NCBI GenBank assembly: GCA_017519185.1
Contig: JAFWSX010000017.1
Span: forward strand, 16,081 to 80,080
Reading direction: 5' to 3'
Source: Bacteroidales bacterium
Lineage (GTDB): Bacteria; Bacteroidota; Bacteroidia; Bacteroidales; UBA932
Length of the DNA: 64,000 bases
The notes under the pieces were generated by a model. The model saw nothing but the letters and a program-made list of their open reading frames with translations, had not been told where the DNA came from and did not search any database. Position numbers and translations under genes: made by a program. This document shows positions 18,711 to 28,355 of the stretch, in pieces (the first letter of the stretch is position 1; each line of letters starts with the position of its first letter).

Positions 18711-21497
18711 ATGGAGCAGGAAGGCAACATATTCATAAAAGGCGCGAGGGCCAACAACCTCAAGAATTTCGACCTGTCGATTCCGAGAGGCAAGTTCATC
18801 GTAGTGACTGGCATCTCGGGTTCCGGAAAGTCATCCATTGCATTCGATACGATATATGCGGAAGGCCACAGGCGTTTTGCCGAAAGCCTTTCGTCATTTG
18901 CCCGCCAGTTCCTCGGCAGGATGACAAAGCCTGCGGTGGACTACATCACCGGCATTCCACCCGCGATAGCGGTGGAGCAGAAGGTGAACACTACCAACCC
19001 CCGCAGTACAATAGCCACCACAACGGAAGTCTATGACTACCTGAGGCTGCTCTTCGTGAATGCCGGCCGCACCTATTCCCCCGTCAGCGGCAGGGAAGTG
19101 GTCTGCGACACAGCCAAGAGCGTGGTGGATTACCTGCTGACGCTGGAAGCAGGCAGCGTGGCCCTGATAGCCTCGATGATTGACTGCGAGCCATCAAAAA
19201 CCGTAGAACTGCTGCTATCCCTGAAGGAAGACGGCTTCTCCAGGCTGGTGGACCTTCGCAACGGCACTTTCTTCAAGATAGACGAACTCCTTGCCTCCGG
19301 CCAGGCAACCGACCTGAACGACAAGGCTCTTCTCATCGACAGGGTAACCGTGGCTGACGACGAAGATTTCCGTTCCCGCGTGCTGGATTCTGCGCAGACG
19401 GCATTCTCCAAGGGCAAGGGATATATCTACGCAGGCCCCGCCGGGAAGATGCGCAGTTTCTCGAACATCTTCGAGGCCGACGGCATTGTCTTCGAGGAGC
19501 CGACGGAGAATTTCTTCAGCTACAACAGCCCTCTTGGCGCCTGCCCCGTCTGCGGAGGATACGGAAAGATACTCGGCATAGACGAAGCTCTCGTGATTCC
19601 CAATCCGACGCTGAGCATCTATGAAGGCGCCGTTGCCTGCTGGAGGGGTGACGTGATGGGATATTGCCGCGACCGCCTCGTAGAGAACGCCTATCGCTTC
19701 GATTTCCCGATCCACAAGCCGTACAAGGACCTTACCCGCGAACAGAAGGACCTTCTGTGGAACGGAAACGAATATTTCGACGGCATCAATACCTTCTTCG
19801 ACTGGGTGCGCAAGAACCGCTACAAGATACAGTACAAGTATATGCTGAGCCGCTACACGGGAAAGACCGTGTGCCGCGCCTGTGGTGGATCCCGCCTGCG
19901 CAAGGAGGCTCTCTATGTCCGTGTCGGCGGCAAGAACATCTCAGAGGTGATGGATATGCAGATCAAGGACCTGCAGATATACCTCGATTCGCTCGACACC
20001 CTGCTCACCGACTATGAGAAGGCCAAGGTGGCAGTGCCTCTGAAGGAACTCAGGATGCGTGTGGGCTATATGATGGACGTCGGACTGGGCTATCTCACGA
20101 TGTCCCGTCCTTCCAACACCCTCAGCGGCGGAGAAAGCCAGCGCATCAACCTCGTAAGCTCGCTTGGCAACAATCTGGTGGGTTCGCTCTATATCCTCGA
20201 CGAGCCGAGCATAGGCCTGCATTCGCGCGATACCGAGAAGCTCATAGGCGTGCTCAAGCGTCTGCGCGACCTCGGCAACACAGTTGTCGTAGTGGAGCAC
20301 GACGAGCAGATCATCAAGGCTGCCGACATGCTTATAGACGTGGGGCCTTATGCCGGAATCTACGGAGGCCAGATTGTATATCAGGGTCTTCCGGACGGCA
20401 GCGGCACCTACAACGGGGATTCCATTACCATAGACTATCTGCAGGGACGCAGGAGCAGGTATCTGCCCGCAGCCAAGAGGCCCTGGAAATATTCGATAGA
20501 GATATGCGGAGCGGCTGAGAACAACCTCAAGAACATCTCAGTGAAGTTCCCTCTGGGCTGCCTTACCGTGGTTACAGGAGTGAGCGGGAGCGGCAAGTCA
20601 TCGCTTGTGGGGGACATCCTCTATCCAGCCGTCTACCGTCACATCAACCAGATCGGAGAGAGGCCCGGAGCCTACAGGGAACTGCGCGGCGACCTGGGCA
20701 GGATCACTTCCATAGAATATGTCGACCAGAATCCCATAGGCAAGAGCAGCCGCTCCAATCCGGTGACTTACCTGAAGGTTTACGACGACATCCGCAAGCT
20801 GTTCTCCGAGCAGCCCTATGCCAAGATGAACGGTTTCGGTCATTCGCATTTCTCATTCAACATCGAAGGAGGCCGCTGCCCCGAGTGTCAGGGCGAAGGT
20901 GTCATCCGCATCCAGATGCAGTTCATGGCCGACGTGACGATGGTCTGCGAGAGCTGCGGCGGCCACCGGTTCATGCCGGAGATACTCGAAGTCAAATACA
21001 AGGACAAGAACATTGACGACGTGCTGAATATGAGTGTCAGCGAAGCTGTCGAGTTCTTCTCTGCTCAGGAAGAAAGCGCGGCGAAGAGAATTGCCGAGAA
21101 GCTGCAGCCGCTGGTCGACGTCGGGCTGTCCTATCTCAAACTCGGGCAGAGCAGCAGCACGTTGAGCGGAGGCGAGAGTCAGCGCATCAAGCTCGCTTCA
21201 TTCCTGTCCAAGGACAGTTCTTCGAAAGACCATATCCTGTTCATCTTCGACGAGCCGACCACCGGCCTGCATTTCTACGACATCGAGAAACTGCTCAAGT
21301 CGTTCGATGCACTGATAGCCAAAGGCCACTCCATCATAGTAGTAGAACATAATATGGATGTGATCAAGGCTGCCGACTGGCTGATCGAACTCGGTCCCGA
21401 TGCGGGAGACCAGGGTGGAGAACTGATATTCGAGGGAACGCCCGAGGAACTTGCCAGACATCCCGAATTTCCTACGGGCAAGGCGCTGCAGGAGTAG
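18711..21497 (+). CDS. uvrA: Excinuclease ABC subunit A
   Basis: A 928-residue UvrA with two ABC ATPase modules: Walker [10 protein letters not shown] (about 33) and GVSGSGKSS (about 623), signatures [10 protein letters not shown] twice, and Walker [10 protein letters not shown] and FDEPTTGLH. The zinc modules are present (CPVCGG, CRACGG, CPECQG, CESCGG). It starts directly after the stop of the ppGpp synthetase. Bacteroidota often hold more than one UvrA; linkage to uvrB suggests this is an excision-repair copy, though it differs from the main type in places such as [10 protein letters not shown]. It ends 2 bp from a convergent gene. Confidence 0.95.
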   Translation: MEQEGNIFIKGARANNLKNFDLSIPRGKFIVVTGISGSGKSSIAFDTIYAEGHRRFAESLSSFARQFLGRMTKPAVDYITGIPPAIAVEQKVNTTNPRSTIATTTEVYDYLRLLFVNAGRTYSPVSGREVVCDTAKSVVDYLLTLEAGSVALIASMIDCEPSKTVELLLSLKEDGFSRLVDLRNGTFFKIDELLASGQATDLNDKALLIDRVTVADDEDFRSRVLDSAQTAFSKGKGYIYAGPAGKMRSFSNIFEADGIVFEEPTENFFSYNSPLGACPVCGGYGKILGIDEALVIPNPTLSIYEGAVACWRGDVMGYCRDRLVENAYRFDFPIHKPYKDLTREQKDLLWNGNEYFDGINTFFDWVRKNRYKIQYKYMLSRYTGKTVCRACGGSRLRKEALYVRVGGKNISEVMDMQIKDLQIYLDSLDTLLTDYEKAKVAVPLKELRMRVGYMMDVGLGYLTMSRPSNTLSGGESQRINLVSSLGNNLVGSLYILDEPSIGLHSRDTEKLIGVLKRLRDLGNTVVVVEHDEQIIKAADMLIDVGPYAGIYGGQIVYQGLPDGSGTYNGDSITIDYLQGRRSRYLPAAKRPWKYSIEICGAAENNLKNISVKFPLGCLTVVTGVSGSGKSSLVGDILYPAVYRHINQIGERPGAYRELRGDLGRITSIEYVDQNPIGKSSRSNPVTYLKVYDDIRKLFSEQPYAKMNGFGHSHFSFNIEGGRCPECQGEGVIRIQMQFMADVTMVCESCGGHRFMPEILEVKYKDKNIDDVLNMSVSEAVEFFSAQEESAAKRIAEKLQPLVDVGLSYLKLGQSSSTLSGGESQRIKLASFLSKDSSSKDHILFIFDEPTTGLHFYDIEKLLKSFDALIAKGHSIIVVEHNMDVIKAADWLIELGPDAGDQGGELIFEGTPEELARHPEFPTGKALQE

Positions 21498-21499
21498 GA

Positions 21500-22381
21500 C
21501 TATTCGTCTTCTTCGTCAATCACCATATACCGCTGGTTTCCGAAAAAGCTCATTGCCTTAGCCAGCAGTTCAACCATCGCCTTGTTACCCTTCTGGTCGT
21601 AATAGAACGCGATAAGTTCCATATACATCGTGAGGATGGTGGCGTCTTTCTTGACTACCATCGAGGAAGTGTCCATATCGATTCCCTGCGTGGCCATCAT
21701 TGCGGAGAGGCTGTCCTGCATAAAGATTTCGCCCTTGTGGAATACGTTGAGGTAGAACAGTATCTTGCCGTTCTCCTCGTAGACCGGCACGAAGCCGCCC
21801 TTGAAGCAGAGCGGATAGACGGGCAGGCCTGCGGCGTGCGCTATTGCGAAGTACAGCACGGAGATGGCTACCGGATTGCCGCGGCGCTTCTCGATGACAT
21901 TGATGAAGAGTGAATTGTCCTCCGAGAACGAGAACGGGTCGGTGGTGGTGAAGCGGTATCTGTTGTAGAAAATGTGGTTCAGGATGCGTGCGTTCTCCAC
22001 CGCCGTCTTGTCTTCCGAAGTCTCGCTCATTATTTCGCCTATCAGCGGGATCAGGTCGTCGTAGAACGCGGCTCTCTTGTAGCCCGGGGTGAGCAGTGCG
22101 CTGACCAGGTATGCACCTTCCAGCAGTGTGGCTTCCTCTTTTTTTGCAAGGGCTGCATACTTCTCGAGCTGGTCCAGCACAGATGCGGCGCTGTAATAGA
22201 TGAACTTGCGGTTGATGATGTCCCTGCGGGCCTCGTCCTCTGTCTCGATGGCCATATTGCGAAGCGCATCCAGCAGTTCGGGGCCGCCCTGCCGGATCTT
22301 CTTGTCCAGCGCGGAGGCTACCTGAAGGTCAGGATCGTCGAACAGGTCGACAAGGTATTCGAGGTCTTTGGTGTCGGTCAT
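21500..22381 (-). CDS. SirB1/transglutaminase-core-2 family protein
   Basis: A 293-residue protein. Residues about 130-230 carry the Transglut_core2 (SirB1-like) pattern: NSLFINVIEKRRGNPVAIS, then LPVYPLCFKGGF. The transglutaminase Cys/His/Asp triad is not evident: the position often holding the Cys is not clear here, so a binding role is possible. The N-terminal third is helical and might be HEAT-like. The biochemical function of the family is unsettled. Its start codon overlaps the nucleoside phosphorylase stop by one base, making it the last gene of a three-gene minus-strand operon. Confidence 0.7.
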   Translation of the reverse strand: MTDTKDLEYLVDLFDDPDLQVASALDKKIRQGGPELLDALRNMAIETEDEARRDIINRKFIYYSAASVLDQLEKYAALAKKEEATLLEGAYLVSALLTPGYKRAAFYDDLIPLIGEIMSETSEDKTAVENARILNHIFYNRYRFTTTDPFSFSEDNSLFINVIEKRRGNPVAISVLYFAIAHAAGLPVYPLCFKGGFVPVYEENGKILFYLNVFHKGEIFMQDSLSAMMATQGIDMDTSSMVVKKDATILTMYMELIAFYYDQKGNKAMVELLAKAMSFFGNQRYMVIDEEDE

Positions 22382-23256
22382 TATGCTGTCAGGGAATCAA
22401 GTGCGTAGACGATGAGTTTCTCTATGTATGGCTTGTAGTCAGGAATGCTTTCCAGACGGAACCTGTTGGCTATGGCGCAGCATATGGTGGCGGCGTGATG
22501 CCCAAGAAGGTTCGAGATGCCGACGATGGCTGAATTCTCCATCTCGATGTTGGTCATCCTGGCGCCCTTGTACTTGAACTGCTCGAGCTTCGGGATGAAG
22601 TCGGGGATGGTCAGGCCCATCCGGATGGAACGGCCCTGGGGCCCATAGAATCCGGGTGCCGACATCGTAATGCCTCTTGCGCAGTCGGGGAACTTGTCGA
22701 GAATCTCCTTGCTTGACCATACGCAGTAGGGGGTGGCGAGCCTCTTGTCCCAGCCCATATGCTTCATAAAAGCCTTTTCCATTCCGCTGTCGCTGATGTC
22801 CGGGCCGCCCTCATACCAGTTCAGCAGGCCGTCGATGCCTATGCCGACCTCTGAAAGCACGAAGCCGCCGAGCGGGATGTCGGGCCGTACGCAGCCGCAG
22901 GTGCCGATGCGCAGGATGTTGAGAGCCTTGCGCTCGGCTTTCTCCTCCCTGGTCGAGAAGTCAATGTTGACCAGGGCGTCCAGCTCGTTCATCACGATGT
23001 CGATGTTGTCCGTGCCTATGCCGGTGGACAACACGGTAATGTCCTTGCCGTGATATTTGCCGGTTATGGTGTGGAATTCCCTCGAGGCTTTGTCGCATAC
23101 TATGCTTCCTTCGTCGAAGTACTGGGCCACGGCCGGGACGCGGTTCTGGTCGCCCACCAGTATCACGGTGTCGGCCAGGTCTTTCGGCAGGATGTGAAGA
23201 TGGAAAACGGATCCGTCGCCGTTGATTATCAATTCAGATTCAGCTATCCTTCTCAT
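22381..23256 (-). CDS. Nucleoside phosphorylase (PNP/UDP family, uridine-phosphorylase-like)
   Basis: A 291-residue phosphorylase of the PNP_UDP_1 family. Seen: the VILVGDQNRVPAVAQYF region for phosphate binding near residue 30, STGIGTDNIDIVMNEL (about 82-97), RIGTCGCVRPDIPLGGFVL (about 120-138), and TNIEMENSAIVGISNLLGH with the substrate-binding Met-Glu (about 240-260). It splits a nucleoside with phosphate into base and ribose-1-phosphate. The base is not certain. The start at 23256 (MRRIAESEL) overlaps the upstream gene by four bases; the extra upstream residues in the open frame belong to that gene's antisense frames. Confidence 0.85.
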   Translation of the reverse strand: MRRIAESELIINGDGSVFHLHILPKDLADTVILVGDQNRVPAVAQYFDEGSIVCDKASREFHTITGKYHGKDITVLSTGIGTDNIDIVMNELDALVNIDFSTREEKAERKALNILRIGTCGCVRPDIPLGGFVLSEVGIGIDGLLNWYEGGPDISDSGMEKAFMKHMGWDKRLATPYCVWSSKEILDKFPDCARGITMSAPGFYGPQGRSIRMGLTIPDFIPKLEQFKYKGARMTNIEMENSAIVGISNLLGHHAATICCAIANRFRLESIPDYKPYIEKLIVYALDSLTA

Positions 23257-23726
23257 TTTGATGCTTTGGGCGGTATCTTGCCGTTTTTCTTGTTCTTGCG
23301 TATGATGTGGTATGCGATGACTTCCGACTCGTCGCGCCAGATGTATCTGATGGCCAGCAGCAGAAGCACTATGCAGACGAAGGGGAAGAGGGAGGCGACT
23401 GTGAATGTGTATACTTTCTTGAATTCGAAGAAATATACCAGTATCCATACCTGGTATGCCAGCAACAGCAGGATGTTGATTATGCAGATGCGTATCTGCA
23501 GTATCCTGGCCTTATAGTAGAAGATCGCAACGACGCAGAGCGCCATCGTCACGAAAGTGAAGATGATGAACTGCGAACGGTTGACGAACTTGATGGCGAA
23601 GCGGGACAGTTCACCCGCCGTGTCACCTGCATCAGGCACCATCACATAGCACATATCGGCGCTGAACATCGATATCAGAAGCCCTGCGCAGATAAGCAAG
23701 AATAAGGTTTGGACACGCTGCCACAT
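23253..23726 (-). CDS. DUF4293 four-helix membrane protein
   Basis: A 157-residue integral membrane protein starting MWQRVQTLFLL, the signature start of DUF4293, a family confined mostly to Bacteroidota. Four hydrophobic segments are visible at about 7-25, 50-68, 80-98 and 108-127, with a basic tail. Function is unknown. A -7 box lies 18 bases upstream in the 45-bp gap from the TPR gene, so it likely leads the operon with the nucleoside phosphorylase and the SirB1-like gene. Confidence 0.85.
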   Translation of the reverse strand: MWQRVQTLFLLICAGLLISMFSADMCYVMVPDAGDTAGELSRFAIKFVNRSQFIIFTFVTMALCVVAIFYYKARILQIRICIINILLLLAYQVWILVYFFEFKKVYTFTVASLFPFVCIVLLLLAIRYIWRDESEVIAYHIIRKNKKNGKIPPKASK

Positions 23727-23743
23727 AATAGTGCTGTTTCGTA

Positions 23744-23751
23744 CAAATTTA
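23744..23751 (-). promoter_or_regulatory. -7 element for the DUF4293 operon
   Basis: TAAATTTG on the minus strand, 17 bases before the start codon at 23726, in the gap after the TPR-protein stop. Confidence 0.55.
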
Positions 23752-23771
23752 ATAAAAAAACTCTCAGGAGG

Positions 23772-25775
23772 TTATTGTTGCTGCTCTGTGCAGTATTTTT
23801 TGATGACGCTGTAGGCGTCGGAGATGCCCAGTTCGCCCGCCTTGCTCATATCGAGGCAGCCCTTCTCCTTGTCCTTGAGGTATATAAGCACAAGTCCGCG
23901 GTTGTAGTAGGCCTCCGGAAGGTAGGGATAGAGGTCTAAGGCTTTGGTATACTGGGTTATGGCTGTCAGCATATCCTCGCTGAGGCAGAACAGGTTGCCG
24001 AGGTTGTAGTAGGTGTAGGGGAAGTCCGGAGCCACCTCCGCCGCCTTCATAAAGTCGCTTATCGCGGCAGAATAGTCGTAGGTGCGGACGGTGCTGTTGT
24101 CGGAAACCGTAACCCTTGCCGTAGCGGAATTGTCGAGCGACAGCACGCGGATGTTGTTGTCCATCGACGATATGAAGTCGGTCATATCGGCCTGCAGTAC
24201 GCCCCTGTTGATATAGACGAATTCATTGTCAGGCTCCAGCGTGCCGGCCTCGTTGTAGCAGGCCATAGCGGTGTTGAACTGGTTCTGGCTGTTCTCCAGT
24301 ATGGCCTTGGCGAACAGGTTCTCCGCATTCTTGTCATTTATGACATCCCGGTTCACCGCCGCCAGCTTTGCGGAGGTGTTTTCCACGAGGTTGTCTTTCT
24401 CGGTGGTCAGGGCTATGTCAAGAGGCACAGCCTTGTAGAATTCGTCGAGCTTTTCGTATTGCAACTTGCGGGACAGGGCGGTCAGGTCGCTGATCTCGCT
24501 CTTTCTCGCAATGGCGAACCTGTAAAGCGGCTTGAGCCCGATGTCGACGTCGCGGTACTGCAGCAGTTCGTTGTCGAAGTTCTTCTTCGCAAAGTCGGCG
24601 TCGAAGTCGATGAGGTGGCTGTAGCCCTGGGTGGTGTCGGCGAAGGCTTCATATCCTTCCTTGGTGGAAGTGCTCTGCTGATAATCCCTGATCTTCACCC
24701 GGGCCGTTTCGTAGTCCCTCTGCGAAGCCGCCCACTGCCCAAGCATATTGCGGGCATAGGCGCGGTTCATATATGCCTTGGCGAAGTCGGGGTAGAGTTC
24801 TATGGCTTTGGTGTAGTCGGATATGGCGTTTTCGTAGCGGCGCATCTCGAGGAACACCGAGGCGCGGTTGAAATATGCCAGCACGTTCTCCGAATTGATG
24901 TTGATGACGCGGTCATAGTCGTCAAGCGCCTTCTCGTAGTCTCCTATCTGGGAGTAGATCAACGCTCTGTTGTACAATGTCAGGGCGTTGCCCGGGTCGT
25001 CCCGCAGCACTTTGCCCAGATCGTCAAGGGCTCCGCCGATGTCTTTGTTGTCGTATTTCATCAAGCCTCGGTTGAAGTAGGCCAGAGTATTGGTACTGTC
25101 CAGCTGGATGGCCGTGTCGAGGTCTTGGATGGCATCCTCGAACTGCTCGCGGAGGGCATAGATGCGGGCCCTGCGCACGAAGGCCTCTGCGTCGTGGCGG
25201 TTGAGCTTGATGGCCTGGTTGTAGTCGTCAAGGGCCTTGGTGGTGTCGCCCAGGAACAGGTGGCTGGCGCCGCGGTTGATGAAGGCCGCAGCGTCTTCGG
25301 GTTCGTTGCGTATGTACCTGTCGAAGTCCTCCACTGCCTTCTCGAACTGCTGCGACATGAAATAGACCACGCCGCGGCTGAAATAGAGACCGGTGTAGCC
25401 GGGCCTCAGGCCGACTGCGGTGGCCAGGTCCGCGAGAGCTTCGTCATATTTGCCGCTCTGGCTGCGGGCGATGGCGCGGTAGTGATAGCCCAGGGTGTAT
25501 ATGGGATTCTTCTGCAGCGTCAGGTCGAAGTCCTTCTCGGCTCCTGCATAGTCGCCGAGGTCGTACTTGGCTATGCCGCGGAAGAAGAATGCCTCGTAGT
25601 CGGTAGTGTCCAGTCTCGAAAGCACGTTGAAGCTCGCGATGGCGTCTGCATATTTGCCGTCGGCAAGCGCCCTGCGCCCGCGCATATAGAAATGCTCGGG
25701 ATTGTACTGTGCTCCGGCCTGGAGGCAGGAGAGAATTCCGATCAGGGTGAGCAATATGTATCTCTTTATGCGCAT
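23772..25775 (-). CDS. Exported tetratricopeptide-repeat protein
   Basis: A 667-residue protein with a signal peptide (ILLTLIGILSCLQAGAQ, cleavage after about residue 22; LSC could also serve as a weak lipobox). About eleven TPRs run from residue 25 to 360, with repeated motifs such as AFFFRGIAKYDLGDYAGAEKDF and LAYFNRASVFLEM. A less regular middle (about 370-490) follows, then further TPRs to residue 660. TPR arrays act as protein-binding scaffolds; the partner is unknown. The start codon overlaps the M28 peptidase stop by one base, so the two are one transcript and may work in the same periplasmic process. Confidence 0.85.
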   Translation of the reverse strand: MRIKRYILLTLIGILSCLQAGAQYNPEHFYMRGRRALADGKYADAIASFNVLSRLDTTDYEAFFFRGIAKYDLGDYAGAEKDFDLTLQKNPIYTLGYHYRAIARSQSGKYDEALADLATAVGLRPGYTGLYFSRGVVYFMSQQFEKAVEDFDRYIRNEPEDAAAFINRGASHLFLGDTTKALDDYNQAIKLNRHDAEAFVRRARIYALREQFEDAIQDLDTAIQLDSTNTLAYFNRGLMKYDNKDIGGALDDLGKVLRDDPGNALTLYNRALIYSQIGDYEKALDDYDRVININSENVLAYFNRASVFLEMRRYENAISDYTKAIELYPDFAKAYMNRAYARNMLGQWAASQRDYETARVKIRDYQQSTSTKEGYEAFADTTQGYSHLIDFDADFAKKNFDNELLQYRDVDIGLKPLYRFAIARKSEISDLTALSRKLQYEKLDEFYKAVPLDIALTTEKDNLVENTSAKLAAVNRDVINDKNAENLFAKAILENSQNQFNTAMACYNEAGTLEPDNEFVYINRGVLQADMTDFISSMDNNIRVLSLDNSATARVTVSDNSTVRTYDYSAAISDFMKAAEVAPDFPYTYYNLGNLFCLSEDMLTAITQYTKALDLYPYLPEAYYNRGLVLIYLKDKEKGCLDMSKAGELGISDAYSVIKKYCTEQQQ

Positions 25776-26719
25776 CAGAGTGTCGAGTATCTGTAGATCA
25801 CATCAAAAATCAGGGCAGTGCGTTTCTGCAGCATTCCGAAATCAATAATGTCGACTGTGTCGGTCGGCTTGTATGTGTGGTCGTGGAAGGCGGAGGTGAA
25901 GAGCAGGGAGGGAATCCTCTTGTTTCTGAAAGGATACTGGTCGCCCGTGCGGTATATCATATCCGTGAACGTTTTGCTGCCGTAGAACGTGTAGTCAATA
26001 TCCATGCCGAAACGATTGCCGAAGTTGCTGTAGCGGATGATGCCCTGCAGGCGGTCGGGCAGGGTCTCTTCCCCGAGGACGATGAGATAGTCGGGCCGGT
26101 TGCGGTGCACGGGGACAAGAGTCGTGCCGAGCATATCAAGATTGACGGCGCAAACCACCTTGCCGGCTGGGAAGGGGAGATGGCGGACGAAATAGTCGCT
26201 GCCCAGCAGGTCCAGTTCCTTGCCGTCGTAAGCCACGAAGATCAGGTTGCGGTTCGGGCCTGCTCCTTCGGCACGCATCTTGGCGAAAGCCTGCGCCAGG
26301 GCGAGCATCGCAGTTACTCCCGACGCGTTGTCGTCGGCTCCGTTGTAGATGCTGCCTCCCAGGATGCCGAGATGGTCGTAATGCGCTCCGATGACTATGT
26401 ATTCGTCGCTCATCCCGTTGGCCGGCACCACTCCGATCACGTTCCTGACGGCTATGGTGTCCTTCACCCTGAAGGATTGGGTGTAGTTCCAGTTGAAGGG
26501 TTTGAGCCCGTATTTGCGGAAGCGCTCCCTGATGAACTGCTCTGCGCTGAGTTTTCCTTTCGAGCCGGTGGCCCTGCCTTCCGCCATATCGTCGGCAAGA
26601 TACTCCAGGGTCTGCTTAAGGTCCTCCACTTGAATCAGCTGCTCATAGCGGAGCTGCGCCTGTCCGGATGCAGCCAGCGCCTGGAAGAAGAACAGCAGTA
26701 AGAGGAAGATTCTGCGCAT
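25775..26719 (-). CDS. M28-family peptidase homologue, exported
   Basis: A 314-residue protein with a signal peptide (LLLLFFFQALAASGQ). The zinc-peptidase frame is visible: His113 in GAHYDH, Asp129 in NGADDNASG, Glu168, Asp195 in NLDMLG, and a late His in FHDHTYKPTDT. The usual GEE motif, in which the first Glu is the catalytic base and the second a zinc ligand, reads G-K-E here (Lys167-Glu168). Thus the metal site looks complete but the general base is changed. M28 members are aminopeptidases or glutaminyl cyclases. Start chosen at 26719 (MRRIFLL), giving a clean signal peptide. It is the first gene of a pair with the TPR protein. Confidence 0.8.
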   Translation of the reverse strand: MRRIFLLLLFFFQALAASGQAQLRYEQLIQVEDLKQTLEYLADDMAEGRATGSKGKLSAEQFIRERFRKYGLKPFNWNYTQSFRVKDTIAVRNVIGVVPANGMSDEYIVIGAHYDHLGILGGSIYNGADDNASGVTAMLALAQAFAKMRAEGAGPNRNLIFVAYDGKELDLLGSDYFVRHLPFPAGKVVCAVNLDMLGTTLVPVHRNRPDYLIVLGEETLPDRLQGIIRYSNFGNRFGMDIDYTFYGSKTFTDMIYRTGDQYPFRNKRIPSLLFTSAFHDHTYKPTDTVDIIDFGMLQKRTALIFDVIYRYSTL

Positions 26720-26796
26720 AAAAACAATTCTATCTCGTAAAAATAAGAAATTCGTCATTTTTATGCCTAACTTAGCCACCCGATTTTAGAATTTAT

Positions 26797-27732
26797 ATGA
26801 AAAAGATATATTTCGCGCTGCTATTCCTCCTGACCAGCCTCGCCTGTATGGCCCAGGGGCTTCCTGCCGTTCCTGACAGCGTTGTCCCCATCCGGCTTCC
26901 GATGGACACTCTGGATACGCAGGACAAGTATACCCGCATAATATTGTTTGACGACCATACCTGGAACTATCTCGACCTGGGACATCCGAAGATTGACACT
27001 GCAAGCCTCTTCGATCAGTACTGGACGACAACCGAGATGCACGCATACAGGAACTATCCTGCCAGCCAGATCCCCGATGAGATAGACCTCCTTCTCGCAG
27101 ATTCCCTCAACAACTACTGTGCGCCCATCCTTGGCCCTGTCTATAGCGGCTACAAGGTGCGCCACGGAAGCCAGCACACCGGAGTCGACATCCCGCTGTC
27201 TACTGGCGATACGATCGTGGCTGCATTTGACGGGGTCGTGCGCTATGTGGGAACTACCAAGCAGACCGGAGGCTATGGCAACCTTGTGGTCATCAGGCAT
27301 TCAAACGGCCTCGAGACATACTACGGCCACCTGTCCAAGACACTCTGCGAGCCGAACGATCCTGTCAAGGCCGGCGACGTGATCGGACTGGGCGGCAGCA
27401 CCGGGCGCAGCACCGGGCCTCATCTCCACTTCGAGACCAGATACAAGGGGCAGACTTTCGATCCGGACCGCGTGATTGATTTCCAGACGGGTGCGCTGCG
27501 CGATTCTATCCTTACGCTCCACAAGCACTATTTCAGCATCTATTCCCATTACGGCCAGACCGACACCGAGTCCAAGGCCGCATCCGACCGCATAGTGTAC
27601 AGCGTCCGTTCGGGAGACACCCTCAGCGGCATCGCCAAGAAATACGGTACGACTGTCTCAGCGATCTGCAAGCTCAACAACATTTCATCCAAGAAGACGT
27701 TGAGGATAGGGGAGAAACTCATCGTACGATAG
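26797..27732 (+). CDS. M23 LytM-type peptidase with LysM domain, exported
   Basis: A 311-residue protein with a signal peptide (ALLFLLTSLACMAQ). The M23 domain (about 120-235) has the zinc ligands in HTGVDIPLS and in GPHLHFE. The C-terminal 45 residues (VYSVRSGDTLSGIAKKYG) form one LysM domain that binds peptidoglycan. The ligand set is complete, so it may be an active D,D-endopeptidase cleaving cross-links, or a regulator of septal amidases as in NlpD/EnvC. PnuC follows after 3 bp; a shared function is not evident. Confidence 0.9.
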   Translation: MKKIYFALLFLLTSLACMAQGLPAVPDSVVPIRLPMDTLDTQDKYTRIILFDDHTWNYLDLGHPKIDTASLFDQYWTTTEMHAYRNYPASQIPDEIDLLLADSLNNYCAPILGPVYSGYKVRHGSQHTGVDIPLSTGDTIVAAFDGVVRYVGTTKQTGGYGNLVVIRHSNGLETYYGHLSKTLCEPNDPVKAGDVIGLGGSTGRSTGPHLHFETRYKGQTFDPDRVIDFQTGALRDSILTLHKHYFSIYSHYGQTDTESKAASDRIVYSVRSGDTLSGIAKKYGTTVSAICKLNNISSKKTLRIGEKLIVR

Positions 27733-27735
27733 TCT

Positions 27736-28350
27736 ATGGATTTCCTTGCCTTTTCGGACATATGGGACTGGATTGAGCTTGTGGCAACGGTCCTGGGCAT
27801 CCTGTATGTGATCAAGGAGGTCCAGCAGAGGGTGTCGATGTGGTACTACAACATCTTCTGCGCCATCGCCTACGTGGCCATAGGCATCCATCAGTATCTC
27901 TGGGGTTCTGTGTGCCTGAATGTCTATTACGTCATAATGGCGTTCCTGGGCATCTACCGTCTCACGAAAGACAAGGCTTCGGTGGCAGAAGGCGCCGCGG
28001 GCGAAAAGGACAAAACCATCGTCGTGCGTCCTCTGTCCAGCCGTACGCTTGTGACTTCCCTTGCGGTGTTTGCGGTTGCCGCCACAGCGCTCTACTTCGT
28101 GTTCAGGTCTCTTGACGATCCGCAGCCGGTACTGGACTCAGTTACTATGACACTGAGCATCGTCGGCACATACTGGCTGACGAAGTCCTATATCGAGGTG
28201 TGGTTCATCTGGATCATCTCAGATATCCTGCAGATTGCAATGTATGCCCTGCAGGGTATGCCGGCCCCGGCATTTATGTTCGTAGTCTACCTTGCCGCCA
28301 GCGTATATGGCTACTTCCACTGGCGCAAGAATATGACAGTCATAGAATAA
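27736..28350 (+). CDS. pnuC: PnuC-family nicotinamide riboside transporter
   Basis: A 204-residue membrane protein with seven probable helices and PnuC features: WIELVATVLGILYVI near the N-terminus, the aromatic MWYYNIFCAIAY, and SYIEVWFIWIISDILQI (about 155-171) with the conserved WxxW-type substrate motif. PnuC moves nicotinamide riboside by facilitated diffusion, trapped by phosphorylation. It is 3 bp after the M23 gene. Other pyridine salvage genes lie at 40.6, 51.1 and 52.5 kb. Some PnuC relatives carry thiamine (PnuT); I see no thiamine genes here. Confidence 0.88.
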   Translation: MDFLAFSDIWDWIELVATVLGILYVIKEVQQRVSMWYYNIFCAIAYVAIGIHQYLWGSVCLNVYYVIMAFLGIYRLTKDKASVAEGAAGEKDKTIVVRPLSSRTLVTSLAVFAVAATALYFVFRSLDDPQPVLDSVTMTLSIVGTYWLTKSYIEVWFIWIISDILQIAMYALQGMPAPAFMFVVYLAASVYGYFHWRKNMTVIE

Positions 28351-28355
28351 TTCGG

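Noticed and set aside
24459..25796. 445-residue open frame antisense to the TPR gene
   Set aside because: It mirrors the TPR repeats, has no domain features, and the minus-strand protein has a signal peptide and clear TPRs.
26720..26796. Promoters in the M28/M23 divergent gap
   Set aside because: The best candidates (TAGAATTG minus, TAACTTAG plus) each miss the consensus by one base and lack a -33 box, so they were not listed.
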